Shown here: positions 12,462 to 22,213 of the stretch, in pieces
Numbering within the stretch: position 1 is the stretch's first letter
Layout of the letters: every line of letters starts with the position of its first letter
From: Bisporella sp. PMI_857
Taxonomy: Eukaryota > Ascomycota > Leotiomycetes > Helotiales > Helotiaceae
DNA: 64,000 bases
Reading direction: 5' to 3'
Assembly (NCBI GenBank): GCA_021307315.1
Contig: JAJSPD010000042.1
Location: 310,001-374,000 of the forward strand
Translations under genes and position numbers: made by a program
The notes under the pieces: model-generated
Databases searched by the model: none
What the model was told of the DNA's origin: nothing
The model's input: the letters and a program-made list of their open reading frames with translations, nothing else

Positions 12462-13316
12462 ATGCCTCCCGCAGCAAAAAAACGCAAGACTAAAGCGGTG
12501 CCAGAAGCAGATACGCCAGCAGAGTTTGAGCAAACGTCAGACGATGCCTCAAAACAAGAATCCTCCAACGATGCAGCTGCGAAGGCTAAAGAACGAGCAG
12601 AACGCTTCGCCGCCCTCAAAGCACGCGCGAAGACCGGCGCTCAAATAAATTTGAAAGAAGCGACTCGAGAGTCACAGCGTTTAGCCACTGATCCCAACCT
12701 TCTAACGCAACTGAACCGCAAATCTGCCATCGCGTCACATAACCTGATGAAGGCAGATGCAGAGGCGGCTGGCGAAGATTTTGAGCGGAAGAGAGCGTGG
12801 GACTGGACGATTGACGAAAGCGAGAAATGGGACAAGCGACTCAAGAAGAAAGAAGCTCATCGTGACGACCAAGCTTTCCAAGATTACAGACAGGATAGTA
12901 GGAAAGTGTATAAGCGACAAATCGGAAATTTGAAAGTTGATCTTGACGAGTATGAGAAAGCCAAGATGAAAGCGGTAGAGAAGGCTGCCGCGAGTGGAGC
13001 ACTGGAGGTTTTCGAAAGTGAGGATGGAGAACTCGTTGCGGTGGATAAGGAAGGGTCGTTCTATACTTCCGCGGAGAGTACAGGATTTATAGAACATAAG
13101 CCTCCGCGGGAGGCTGTTGAGCGGATGGTCAAGGATTTGCAGCAGGCTGAAGATGCGAGGTTGAAGAAGAGGAGAGAGAGGTTGGGTCGCGCGGAGGATG
13201 GAGATGTGACGTATATCAACGATAAGAATAAGCAGTTCAACCAGAAGCTGAATCGGTTTTACAATAAGTATACCTCGGAAATCAGGGACAGCTTCGAGAG
13301 AGGAACAGCGTTATGA
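12462..13316 (+). CDS. SYF2: Pre-mRNA-splicing factor SYF2
   Basis: Intronless, 284 residues. The N-terminus has a short basic patch (AAKKRKTKA, likely nuclear localisation) and an acidic/Ser region. It is followed by long charged helices (AKERAERFAALKARAK), the motif RKRAWDWTIDESEKWDKRL, and the C-terminal block VTYINDKNKQFNQKLNRFYNKYT that is diagnostic for SYF2. Family members belong to the Prp19-associated (NTC) complex and contact the catalytic spliceosome in the nucleus. The length matches other fungal SYF2 proteins, and the start is supported by the AAAACATGCC context and the conserved beginning. Confidence 0.95.
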   Translation: MPPAAKKRKTKAVPEADTPAEFEQTSDDASKQESSNDAAAKAKERAERFAALKARAKTGAQINLKEATRESQRLATDPNLLTQLNRKSAIASHNLMKADAEAAGEDFERKRAWDWTIDESEKWDKRLKKKEAHRDDQAFQDYRQDSRKVYKRQIGNLKVDLDEYEKAKMKAVEKAAASGALEVFESEDGELVAVDKEGSFYTSAESTGFIEHKPPREAVERMVKDLQQAEDARLKKRRERLGRAEDGDVTYINDKNKQFNQKLNRFYNKYTSEIRDSFERGTAL

Positions 13317-13677
13317 ATTCTACATGCGTGGTTGGGAGGTAGACCGTTAAAGATATGGCTACGAACTGCAACATAACTTGATTCCTCGATCCACACAGGC
13401 AGCAAGTGTGGAGTCTAGTCTTGGATTATAGATTCACGAGCAATGATAATATAGAAATATTTAGAAGATTTAATATCTCTTTCGCACGACCTTAATTACC
13501 TTGCAACCCATCAAGTCAATGAAGACTTGCGAGTTGAATCATTATTGAGCGGTTTTGATTTGCCTAGGTAGGGATCTAGTTTTTGAATATATACAGTAAG
13601 CCCTGACAAAAATTATTGCCCAACCTAGTATCATACATCATCCTTTTCGTACACACCATATTTTCCGTTTTTATGCA

Positions 13678-14642
13678 TTATAGCATTCCCTTTCTCCATC
13701 CCTTCTCAGCAAGCTGTTCTATCTCCTTCGTCTCTACTGGGCCTTTTGTTGTACCATCGCCGAATGCTTCGATAACCGCCTCTGCCACGAGATCGGCCTT
13801 GAGCGGCTTCGCTGCTGCTGCCTCCAGGAAGCCCCCAAAGATACCTCCCGTAACACTGTTGAATGCAGCCGTTACGCCGGTTACTGCTGCTAGTGGGACC
13901 GTTATGGGCCTAGAACTGTCATATAAAAACCCAGGTCTAAAGAAAATACTCCTCATAAATGGAAACTCGCTAGCAATCGTACTCTCTGCCTCCCGCTTTG
14001 TTTGAATGTATCTTCTAGGTAGCACTGGCGCACCACCTGCTGCACTGATATACACAAACGCTGAGACTTTCTCGGCTGCAGCCTCCTTGGCCAGCGTGAT
14101 CGCGGTATCCCTGTTCATCAACTCATATGTGAATTGACCATCCTTCTCCTGTGGCTTCAAATATTCGTCTCTAGAGCGAGTTAGAGGGTTTTGAGAGCCA
14201 GCTTTGGTGGAGGAGAATGCGCGTGAGAGCCCTGCCAACGGTGATTCACGGCCTTGGAGAACGCCTTTGTAGTCGGCTTCAAGCAGAATGCCCATGCTAT
14301 GCACGACGTAGTCGGCGGATTTGAGGAAGGGAGAGTAGGTGTTTGGAGAGAGGATGTCGGCACGTTCCCAGGCGACTTTGTGTGCCCAGGAAGGGGGTGC
14401 TGAGGACGAGGTTATGGTCTTCCATTGCGGTTCTCCTGAACGACTGGGGAGTTATTAGTATTTCGTATATTCTCCACCAACTGATGTGCCAAAGTTTGAA
14501 TTAAGAAAGACATGAAAGCGTGGGCATAGAGGACATACCTGATTGATGTTACTTCCCATCCACGAGCAACAGCTGACTTACATATCCGTGAGCCTAAGAA
14601 GCCACTACCTCCGCAGACCACCAATCTCTTTATAGGTGCCAT
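13678..14642 (-). CDS. NAD(P)-binding atypical short-chain dehydrogenase, COQ11/YLR290C-like
   Basis: Two exons, 14642..14539 and 14443..13678, encode 289 residues. I placed the acceptor at TCCCCAG before 14443 because it restores frame through VTSISRSGEPQW, a strand typical of this family. The nearer TTCAG would shift the frame. The Rossmann glycine motif (VVCGGSGFLGSR, residues 8-19) is at the N-terminus. A Tyr/Lys-type active-site segment is replaced by RRYIQTKREAE, as in NDUFA9-like atypical members. Yeast Coq11 associates with the mitochondrial coenzyme Q synthome. The same role here is inference. No strong presequence is visible. Confidence 0.85.
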
Positions 14643-15170
14643 AGTCTTCGGTGACCATGTATAGTGTGAAGAAATTTCAGCTTGGAGAGCTCTGGGACCT
14701 GCTCTTATAAATTATTGTAGATCAGCAATGCAGCGATCCTGAGTTCTTCGTAGAGCCTATGACTGGACTTTTCGGGGGAGAATCTATTGAAGCAGCCAAC
14801 CTTTGAGGCTTCTAGACTCCGTTGTTCTCGAAGTCGGCCGTCTAAATTGGTCACGGTAAGTACAAGTCGAAGCTGCCGTAGTACTGTGAAGTTCAATCTT
14901 TCATATAAATTGAATGATGTCGTCAGTCCTTCCATGCCAAGAGCATTTTTTAACCAGCATGGACCATTCTGCAGCACTAGCTCCCGCCACTAAGAGAAGA
15001 GGCTCATCCCACCTAAATTGTTGGAGATCTTCACGAAGCGACATACGTCTAACTAGCACAAACACAATCGTCAAGAAGAAGAACAGCAAGAGCGACGCTT
15101 CTGTTCCTTCCGTCTCGTGGTGGTATGTATTTTCCCTCTCACGATACTACAAAGATCTAGATGGCACAAT
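14643..15170. other. Intergenic stretch upstream of the YAF9 locus
   Basis: An ATG-initiated frame at 14956 onward ends in a good GTATGT donor at 15124 after CGTCTCGTGGTG. I found no acceptor that joins it in frame to the following ORF, because the nearest candidate creates a stop. It is left unannotated. Confidence 0.35.
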
Positions 15171-15178
15171 TATAAATA
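15171..15178 (+). promoter_or_regulatory. TATA box upstream of the YAF9-overlapping ORF
   Basis: TATAAATA lies 31 nt before the ATG at 15209. If functional it would give a very short leader for the upstream ORF or a long leader for YAF9. Confidence 0.4.
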
Positions 15179-15208
15179 AGTGACCAACTTTGGAACAACA
15201 TTGCTAAC

Positions 15209-15841
15209 ATGGTTTCAACCAGACGCTCACAACACATAAATTTGACTCCGAGAAAGGGCTATCGAGAAGACACACCACAAATCCGAGGAGCGCTACTCTC
15301 CAGAGACACAACTGGAGCCTCATTATCAGCTGGGCTTGGAGAATTAGAGTCGAACTACGTGAAGAAAATTATCAAAACCTTTGACAAAGTCAGTGACGCG
15401 GGGTTAAAACTCATTATCAACAGACTTTTACAACACAAACAGCATTCCCCTGCGTATGAACCTATTGAAGAGCATCAACAACAAATTGAAGGAGACGTTG
15501 AGATTTCAAAACTAAGGACGCAGATTTTTTTAACGCTCAGTTCAGCCCCCGACTCTGCTTACAGGAGGGTCATTCATTACCTAGGAGGGAAAGGAAAGGT
15601 GCTTGAGACCGAGCAGAAAAACTACGCAGTTACAGTTTCAGAGTTGATTTGGTCTTGCAGAGATCCTGAAACACTAAAGGCGGTTATACGAATCCTTGAT
15701 ATATTAGGAGTTCCCCAACGTACACAAATTCCATTTGATTTTGAATCATGGCGCCCCCCAATACCCAAAAGCGAATCAAAGGCACCGCTATCTCCCGACC
15801 TTTCGTCTATGGTACTACGGCCCGCGAGTTCGACGAGGTAA
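15209..15841 (+). CDS. Uncharacterised 210-aa ORF overlapping the YAF9 start
   Basis: The family is unknown to me. A 633-nt open frame starts at AACATGG (good fungal context) shortly after a TATAAATA. The product is basic at the N-terminus (MVSTRRSQHINLTPRKGYRE), then mostly helical and charged (SNYVKKIIKTFDKVSDAGLKLIINRLL spans part of residues 49-75). The last 31 codons overlap the first 94 nt of YAF9 in a different frame, so that C-terminal part (from WRPPIPKS on) reads the YAF9 N-terminal DNA out of frame. Its composition looks protein-like up to that point. It could be a separate small gene, an upstream ORF of a dicistronic YAF9 transcript, or an exon whose splicing I failed to see. Confidence 0.45.
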   Translation: MVSTRRSQHINLTPRKGYREDTPQIRGALLSRDTTGASLSAGLGELESNYVKKIIKTFDKVSDAGLKLIINRLLQHKQHSPAYEPIEEHQQQIEGDVEISKLRTQIFLTLSSAPDSAYRRVIHYLGGKGKVLETEQKNYAVTVSELIWSCRDPETLKAVIRILDILGVPQRTQIPFDFESWRPPIPKSESKAPLSPDLSSMVLRPASSTR

Positions 15842-16574
15842 CAAATCCTCGACCAGCAGACGTACCCGCAGAGCATACACATTCGTGGACCGTCTTCGTC
15901 AAGGGAGTTGATGATGCAGACATCACATATTGGCTGAAGAAAGTACAATTTAAGCTGCATGAAACTATTGCCAATTCTGTGCGCACAATCGAAAACGTCG
16001 CGCCCGGCGAGCCGTTTGAGACACATGCTACCGGGTGGGGCCAGTTCGAGATCACCATCAAATTCTACTACATCCCCGAAGCGAACGAAAAGGCGCAGGC
16101 TCTTTATCATTTATTGAGGTTGCATCCTTATGGCGATGAGAAGCAGCAGAATATGCAGAAAGAGAACAAGGAGGTGACAAGTTGGTGCTATGAGGAGATG
16201 GTGTGGAATGAGCCGTATGAGAATTTCTATGAGATCATGACTACGCCAACACAGCATACGAATAAAGGAGGCAAGGGTGGGGCAGGGAAGGGGACAAAGT
16301 TATTGAAGGGTGGAATGGTGGCAAGTGCGGGGGACCGTACGGCGCAAATACCATTAGGAACTAGGCCGGGACAGCCATTTAGTAGGGAGACAGAAGCGGA
16401 GGAGATCAAGAGGCTAAAGGTGGCGACGGCAACTGTGGAGGAGCAAATCAAGGCGTTCATGTAGGTGTTCTTGGAATCGGAATGGCTTTCTGGTTATATA
16501 ATGCTAAACATTGGTGCAGGAAGGAGAAAGAAGAGATCGAAGCGGAAACGGCAAAAGTTAGAGCATCGATGTGA
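15748..16574 (+). CDS. YAF9: YEATS-domain protein YAF9 (SWR1/NuA4 subunit)
   Basis: Two exons, 15748..16460 and 16520..16574, encode 255 residues. The unspliced frame stops at the TAG of the donor itself (AT|GTAGGT). Removing the 59-nt intron (GCTAAAC branch, GTGCAG acceptor) adds KEKEEIEAETAKVRASM and completes the C-terminal coiled coil that YAF9 uses for complex assembly. The YEATS domain spans about residues 17-145, with the conserved HTHSWTVFVKG, HETIANSVR and the aromatic GWGQFEI strand that forms the acyl-lysine reader pocket. YAF9 is shared by the SWR1 chromatin remodeller and NuA4 acetyltransferase in the nucleus. A Gly/Lys-rich insert (GGKGGAGKGTKLLKGG) follows the domain. The start context is AATCATGG. 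Confidence 0.94.
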
Positions 16575-17038
16575 GATGTGTGTATCATTTCAACATGGCG
16601 TTTCGCAAAGATTACCAAGGGATCGGGCTGGCATATTGTCACAAAAAGAAAGCTTCGCGAATGCAATCACTAGGGCATTGTTTTCGACATGGGCACACAT
16701 ATCTTTTTACACGTTGCTTTCAATTAGACGGTGCTACTTAATATGATGACTACAAAGCCACTGTATTAGTACGTCCGGTCTGAGATGGAATTACGAATAA
16801 ACATTTGGTTCCCCAACGCCTTTCACACGAGCCATTTCATGCACACCTTGAATAGACCTGGGTCTTCCTCTAATAGCCATGCCGCATAATCCTGGACCCA
16901 GTCGCCTCCCTTAGTATTTGTTATGCCTGAATTGCGGCCATCCCAGATTTTTCACACAAACTCCTGAACATGCCATTCACGCATATTAAACACCAAGCCC
17001 ATCATACAGAACTCAAGCAATCAGCTCAACCACTCCTT

Positions 17039-18485
17039 TTAAGCATTGGAGGAGATATCTCGATTGGGATTCAGTTGGCAATTATTCGGCTGCCTGAGAT
17101 GGTTCGCTTCTCCTTCGGTATACCATCCGTCATCGATCAGCTGCTTCTCCATTTCATACCAATACCCTTGCTTATCCTTGCTCTTCAAATCCATATCCCC
17201 AAGACGAGCTTCCATCTCGGTACAAGGTTGCGAATCATCCAAGGGGAATCTGAGGAAGACGGTGCAATCCCTCAAGGTCATTGCCACTAAGAAATGCTCA
17301 TCGGGCTCTTCGCCCTTCAGCGGCCCTCGTTTGTCAAACAGCTGTTGGTAGTGCTTAAGGCGTGGAATGAGTGTATTCGTCCTAAGCCAACCGGCGAGGC
17401 GATGTACTGTAAGGCTGCTGGATGGGGGCATCCACCCATTTGACTTTGCGGGTATGAGTATCATATTCGCAGCTCTGTATAGATCATCATACGAGCTTGA
17501 GGTGAAGTCTAGTGGGCAAGGAGTTATATATAAATCTCTTCCGGCCTGGGTTCGCTGGGCATTCCGTCTGGCAATCCGGGCACATTGACGGCAACGCCTA
17601 GAGTTTTTGGGAGCGGTTGGTGACTGGATGAGCCATTTTGGTTTGAATTCGATGATAACCTCGTTTGCGGTATGTGGTGACATGTCCTGAATCAGCAGCC
17701 CGTGCTCATCATCGGCGAGGTATACCCCTTGGCGTTTAACAGGTCTGATGTCTTTCAAGCTTAGGGAGCCCTTAGTTGGCGACTTATTTTGTTCCCACTC
17801 TTCTAGCTCTTTATTCAGTCTCTCGATCACATTTCCAGGCCGAAGTTCAACAAGTGATTGTTGAACAACATAGTGCGGCCCGAACATAGGCTCGAAGAGT
17901 CGCGTCCACGCGTCATGAGAAATCTCACACGGCACGGTCGTTGGAAGATTCTTGCGGGCACGGAGGAGCCTGTCTGTAAATCGTGTTAGACAATATATTT
18001 TGTGTAATGGATCATATCATGAAATATCACGTTACAGGTTCAGCCTTGCCCCTCCATGTTGGCATTGTCTGAGCACCTTGTAGCGTATATTGTGATTGGT
18101 AAACTATGGATGCATGATGCAAGGCTTCCATCACAGACTCAAATTGTTTTATTTCCAAATTTGACTTCGCACTCCAAATCTGGTGAGACTTGAAGTGGCC
18201 CAGAAGCAGTCTTGCATCCAAAGACCTCAGGTCCAGGTGATTTCGATCTATTCATTTGAAACAAGTCGATATTTACTTACTTTGAAATGGATCTGGCCAG
18301 GAAGAGCTTAAGTCTAGAGCAGACGGCAGAGGGTCTCCATCCTCATAATCTTCGAAAACACTTGGTGGCGGGGTACTAAGGGGCACAAAAATACGATACA
18401 CAATGTTCGCTGCGCCTTCGTCTAGGTAGGTGAATTTGGTATTCACAGGAAAGATGGGATTATAGGCCTCTGCCATGAGGGGCAT
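17039..18485 (-). CDS. IPK1: Inositol-pentakisphosphate 2-kinase
   Basis: Two exons, 18485..18281 and 17973..17039, encode 379 residues. The start is MPLMAEAYN at 18485. The frame stays open further upstream but without an ATG and into a short tandem repeat. The N-lobe reads KFTYLDEGAANIVYRIF (nucleotide-binding glycine/Asn region). The splice joins DPFQ to NRLLRARKNLPTTVPC. The family signature EFKPKW lies at about E177-W182, and the fungal CRQCAR cysteine pair follows. IPK1 phosphorylates inositol pentakisphosphate at the 2-position to make phytate, in nucleus/cytoplasm, supporting mRNA export. The intron (18280..17974, about 307 nt) is unusually long. It contains an in-frame short ORF that I treat as intronic. 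Confidence 0.9.
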
Positions 18486-18634
18486 CGCTTCCCACGATGG
18501 CAGGCTTGTAAAATGTGATTGCGGAAAACCGACAAGCTGAGGTGGCTTGCCATAGGAATTTGGAGGGGTAGGGGGAGGAAGGGAAAGGCAAGGCTGAGAT
18601 CGTGACCAAATGCGTGCCTTTGAGAGATGATGAC

Positions 18635-18666
18635 GCCAAGCGGCCAAGCGGCCAAGCGGCTAAGCG
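18635..18666 (+). repeat. Four tandem copies of an 8-bp unit (GCCAAGCG)
   Basis: Units start at 18635, 18643, 18651 and 18659. The last reads GCTAAGCG. The array lies about 150 nt upstream of the IPK1 start codon, so it probably sits in its promoter or leader. It could be a microsatellite or a small cluster of binding sites. Confidence 0.8.
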
Positions 18667-19194
18667 AAGATGAAAATAAGCTTAAAAAAAGTTATGCAAG
18701 AATTTCACGTGATTTATTACATGTATTCACATGCACAATTTTATGGAAGTTTTCGGCATTAGATTACATTAGTATGGAGGAGGACGGGAGCAAGGATAAA
18801 AGAGTGGGGCACCCCCCAATGAAAATGACGACGGACATACTAATGGATCCCGAACTCTCCCTTTTTTTCCCTCCAAGCAAGGTACGAAAAGAAAACCTGA
18901 TAATCGCGACAACAACACAACCCATCCACCCCAATGTTATAATATCGACCAGCACCCGGCTCACCTCAAAAACCACAAGAGCCGACTTATATCCATGATT
19001 TACTCGACTCTTAATTGATTCAAGCGACGGGCTATTGATTAATCACCTTATCAGTAGTCTCTTGAGTGTGCCTGTCACCCGACAGAGCCACAAAGGCAGC
19101 TCGCACGCGACTGTCTTTATTGACTACGACACGGCCTCTACAACTACGCGCATACGCCGAAACTGTCGCCTTGGGTATCTGATGCTGTCTCAAT

Positions 19195-21070
19195 ATGGCT
19201 TTCAACTTCAACTGGTCGCCTTTAACGGCAGATGCGGACTTTTACAAGCGCGCCCAGGAGATGCTCACGACAGCACTCAATAAGAACCCCAAACCTCCGA
19301 TTATTGTCGACGACATTCTGGTCAATGAGCTGAACCTGGGGAGTGTACCTCCTGAGCTGGAGATTCTAGAGATTGGGGATTTGGCAGAGGATAGATTCAG
19401 AGGCATCTTCAAGATGTGCTATTCGGGCGATGCCTTCCTGACCCTGAAAACCAGAGTCCAAGTACGTGCCTCCATACGAAAATTGTCACCGCCAGCCAGC
19501 CAGCACTATCAATAGCCCCTTTCTTGAGGTTTGCGCTATATTTGCAAGCTGCGATTTTTGCGCATCCTTGTGCGCGGCATGAATTTCTCCACCTACTTCA
19601 TGGATGAGCTATAATTGAAGCTAATATATCAACAAATAGGCAAACCCCATGAATACATATCTCTTTTCCAAACCATCATTCTGCTCACCGCAGCCACTAG
19701 CAGCAGCATCGGGGCTCACAATCCCTTTGCAAATAACACTATCAGACTTCAAGCTGTCTGCCTTCATAATAGTGGTTTTCTCGCGCCAGAAGGGCCTAAC
19801 CCTTGTTTTCCGAAATGATCCCCTCGAATCTCTCAAGGTATCGTCGACGTTCGACTCGATACCATTCGTTCGAGACTATTTACAGAAGGAAATCGAGATG
19901 CAGTTACGGACATTGATGATGGACGAATTGCCTGCCATTATACACAGACTTTCATTACGTCTATGGTGCCCAGAATACCGAGAAAAAGAAGCCCAGGAAT
20001 CTGCAAAGCAGGCGGAGATTCCAGAGCAGGAAGAAGTGCCCATAGATCCATTTGCCAGCCCACCACAGGATGCTGTAGATGCACGGGGAAATGTCTTGGA
20101 TGCTAATGAAATCTCATCGTTGTCCTTAGACGGATCATCTGAGATTCATTCTTTGTTCTCGCAAAAGAATCTTCTTCGACTCGCTGCTCTTACGAATTCG
20201 CACCGCACGTTATCGTTATTCACACCTTCGATACGTGATGCGGTTTTCAGAGCTTGGGCCGGGCCATCAGAGAAGGGTGATGCAACCACTGGTGCAACCA
20301 CGCCAGCGACACCTAGTTTGATAAGATCTCATTCAAATCTAGGTAGTACTACGTATACATTCAGCAATAAGAGCTCTGATGATGGTAATCTACCATCTAG
20401 ACCTTCGCTCGTGAGCCTAACAACCACCACTGGTCTATCACTAGGAGCCGGGCGGTCCCGCTCGTATGCCAATCGTAAAAAGAAACATCGCGTTGTCAAC
20501 CTCCGAAGGACAAAAACAACAGATGATATTATGTCAGAATCAGGCGAGAGCGAAACATCTTCCGCAGCGCCCGAGTCTGAGCCTATCATTTCATCGCGGA
20601 TACCCGAAGAACCAGAAGATAATATCATTACCCCGCCACGATCGCCATCTGGTAGAGTTAGATTTAGAACATCAAGTATCGATCTTGGAGACACTCCGAG
20701 AAAACTTCGTACATTTACAAGTGGGCAGCCAATCTCATCGATCAATATTCCTGAACAAGTAATAATCGAACCATCTCCATCCATCGAGAAAGACGAGCCG
20801 ACACAGCCCATTTATTCTCGAACCCACCGCTCATCGTTCGCTGCCTCTTCATATCCGGCTGAGAAGCCGCAACAGTCGTCTCGCACACCTGTCCTTGAGC
20901 CAGCACCTGTTCTTAGTGGGACACCGAGTATTATAGAGCAAGCCTGGGTTCTCAAAATGGCCGGCGAGATTGCACGCCGCGCACACGACAATAAAGCTGC
21001 CAGAGAAGGATTCTGGACCAACAGTGAGAGAGAGGATAGCCCTCCACCAGCATATCAATCACAGGCTTAA
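19195..21070 (+). CDS. MDM34: Mitochondrial distribution and morphology protein 34 (ERMES subunit)
   Basis: Two exons, 19195..19461 and 19640..21070, encode 565 residues. The start [19 protein letters not shown] and the block [20 protein letters not shown] are near-invariant in MDM34. The intron (178 nt, after KTRVQ) separates this from ANPMNTYLF. Residues 1-195 form the SMP lipid-binding domain ending around [17 protein letters not shown]. The rest is a low-complexity Ser/Pro/acidic tail with an Arg/Lys-rich patch ([15 protein letters not shown]) and a conserved C-terminal helix ([17 protein letters not shown]). MDM34 tethers the ER to the mitochondrial outer membrane with MMM1, MDM10 and MDM12, and moves phospholipids between them. 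The first membrane-proximal intron is the only one detected. Confidence 0.96.
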
Positions 21071-22213
21071 ACGGCCAACAACAAAAAGACCTTTCCTTTG
21101 TTCATTGCAAGGCATATGGGGGCGGCATGGGACTCAAGACTCCTCTCTTGTTACAACACCACATTTGATTTTGGGATGCAATTTAGCGTGTTATTTTTTT
21201 AGGCCTGTCTCTAGCCGGCTAGGAGGGTCGGGTCTGGGCTAGGTTCTTTCGTCGGTAATGGAAGGGGGGATGGGAACTGTATAAAAGCTGGGGACAATGG
21301 ATGCATACGTGATGTGCATCATACAGAGAGACTGACGCGTACTCGTCTCATTGAGACGAATTTCCTTTGTTGGCACATGAGGAGGAAGTACTCGAGAAAT
21401 TCGGTTAAGGAGAGCTTGAATTGAAGGCGTGCTAAGAGAGTGTAGCCGTGTACCATATTGTACAAGAGAAGCCGTAGACAGAAGAATACCAAACAATCAC
21501 CAAGCACGAGTCGTGCACAAAAGCTACGGTGATGAACAGAATGTACCAAATGAAGAACTGTGACGCGCAAAAAGTCCAATTGCCATTCTTGTCTCTATAT
21601 CCAAACCTCCAAGCCCAGTGCTATGCCGGAGAACCCTCTTGAGCGAGGCTGCACAATAATAAGCCCTCTTTGCGAATGAGTAACCGACGTCGAGTTAAAT
21701 TTCTCGAGAGCAGGTGATGTCGTCCTAATCAAGACATTCTATATCTCAAATGCATAGCGGCATTTGATTTCTGGTAACGTCAAAGGTCGAGAAGCTTAGC
21801 TGCCGAGGCATGTGCCGTAGGATTCCTGGCGTGGGAAAGGCAGGCCATGTTAGATGGCGTCATCTGTCGGCCGGAGCATGAACGCTGTTCGTGCCGGAAT
21901 CGATCTGCTTCTACCTCATTGCGTATTTCGAAAAATCTCAAGACCGAAGAAGGGTTGCTTGTGCCTTGATTTTTGCCTTACCCAAATGAAAGATGGTCTT
22001 TTTTTTTTTATCTCGAGATATTGACCGCTGAGAACGTCGCAATATCATTCGTAAGCGCATGATATGTACCATTGTGTATATCATGCTTGTTTTTCTCATT
22101 TACGGGCGAATTCTTGTCAAACTATCGCAAAATCTTCGGGCACGCTAATATGCTTTATACTTTATACTTATTTCGCTATATATACCGTAATTCATATCTA
22201 TATGTCGTAAACA
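21071..22213. other. Intergenic stretch between two convergent genes
   Basis: About 1.1 kb of MDM34 3' region and DUF6536-gene 3' region. Poly-T runs occur near 21995-22010. No gene is seen. Confidence 0.45.

Noticed and set aside
18027..18221. Minus-strand frame inside the IPK1 intron as a coding exon
   Set aside because: Exon 1 joins directly to the conserved NRLLRARKNLP segment with good splice sites and frame. Including the stretch would add residues that IPK1 proteins lack.
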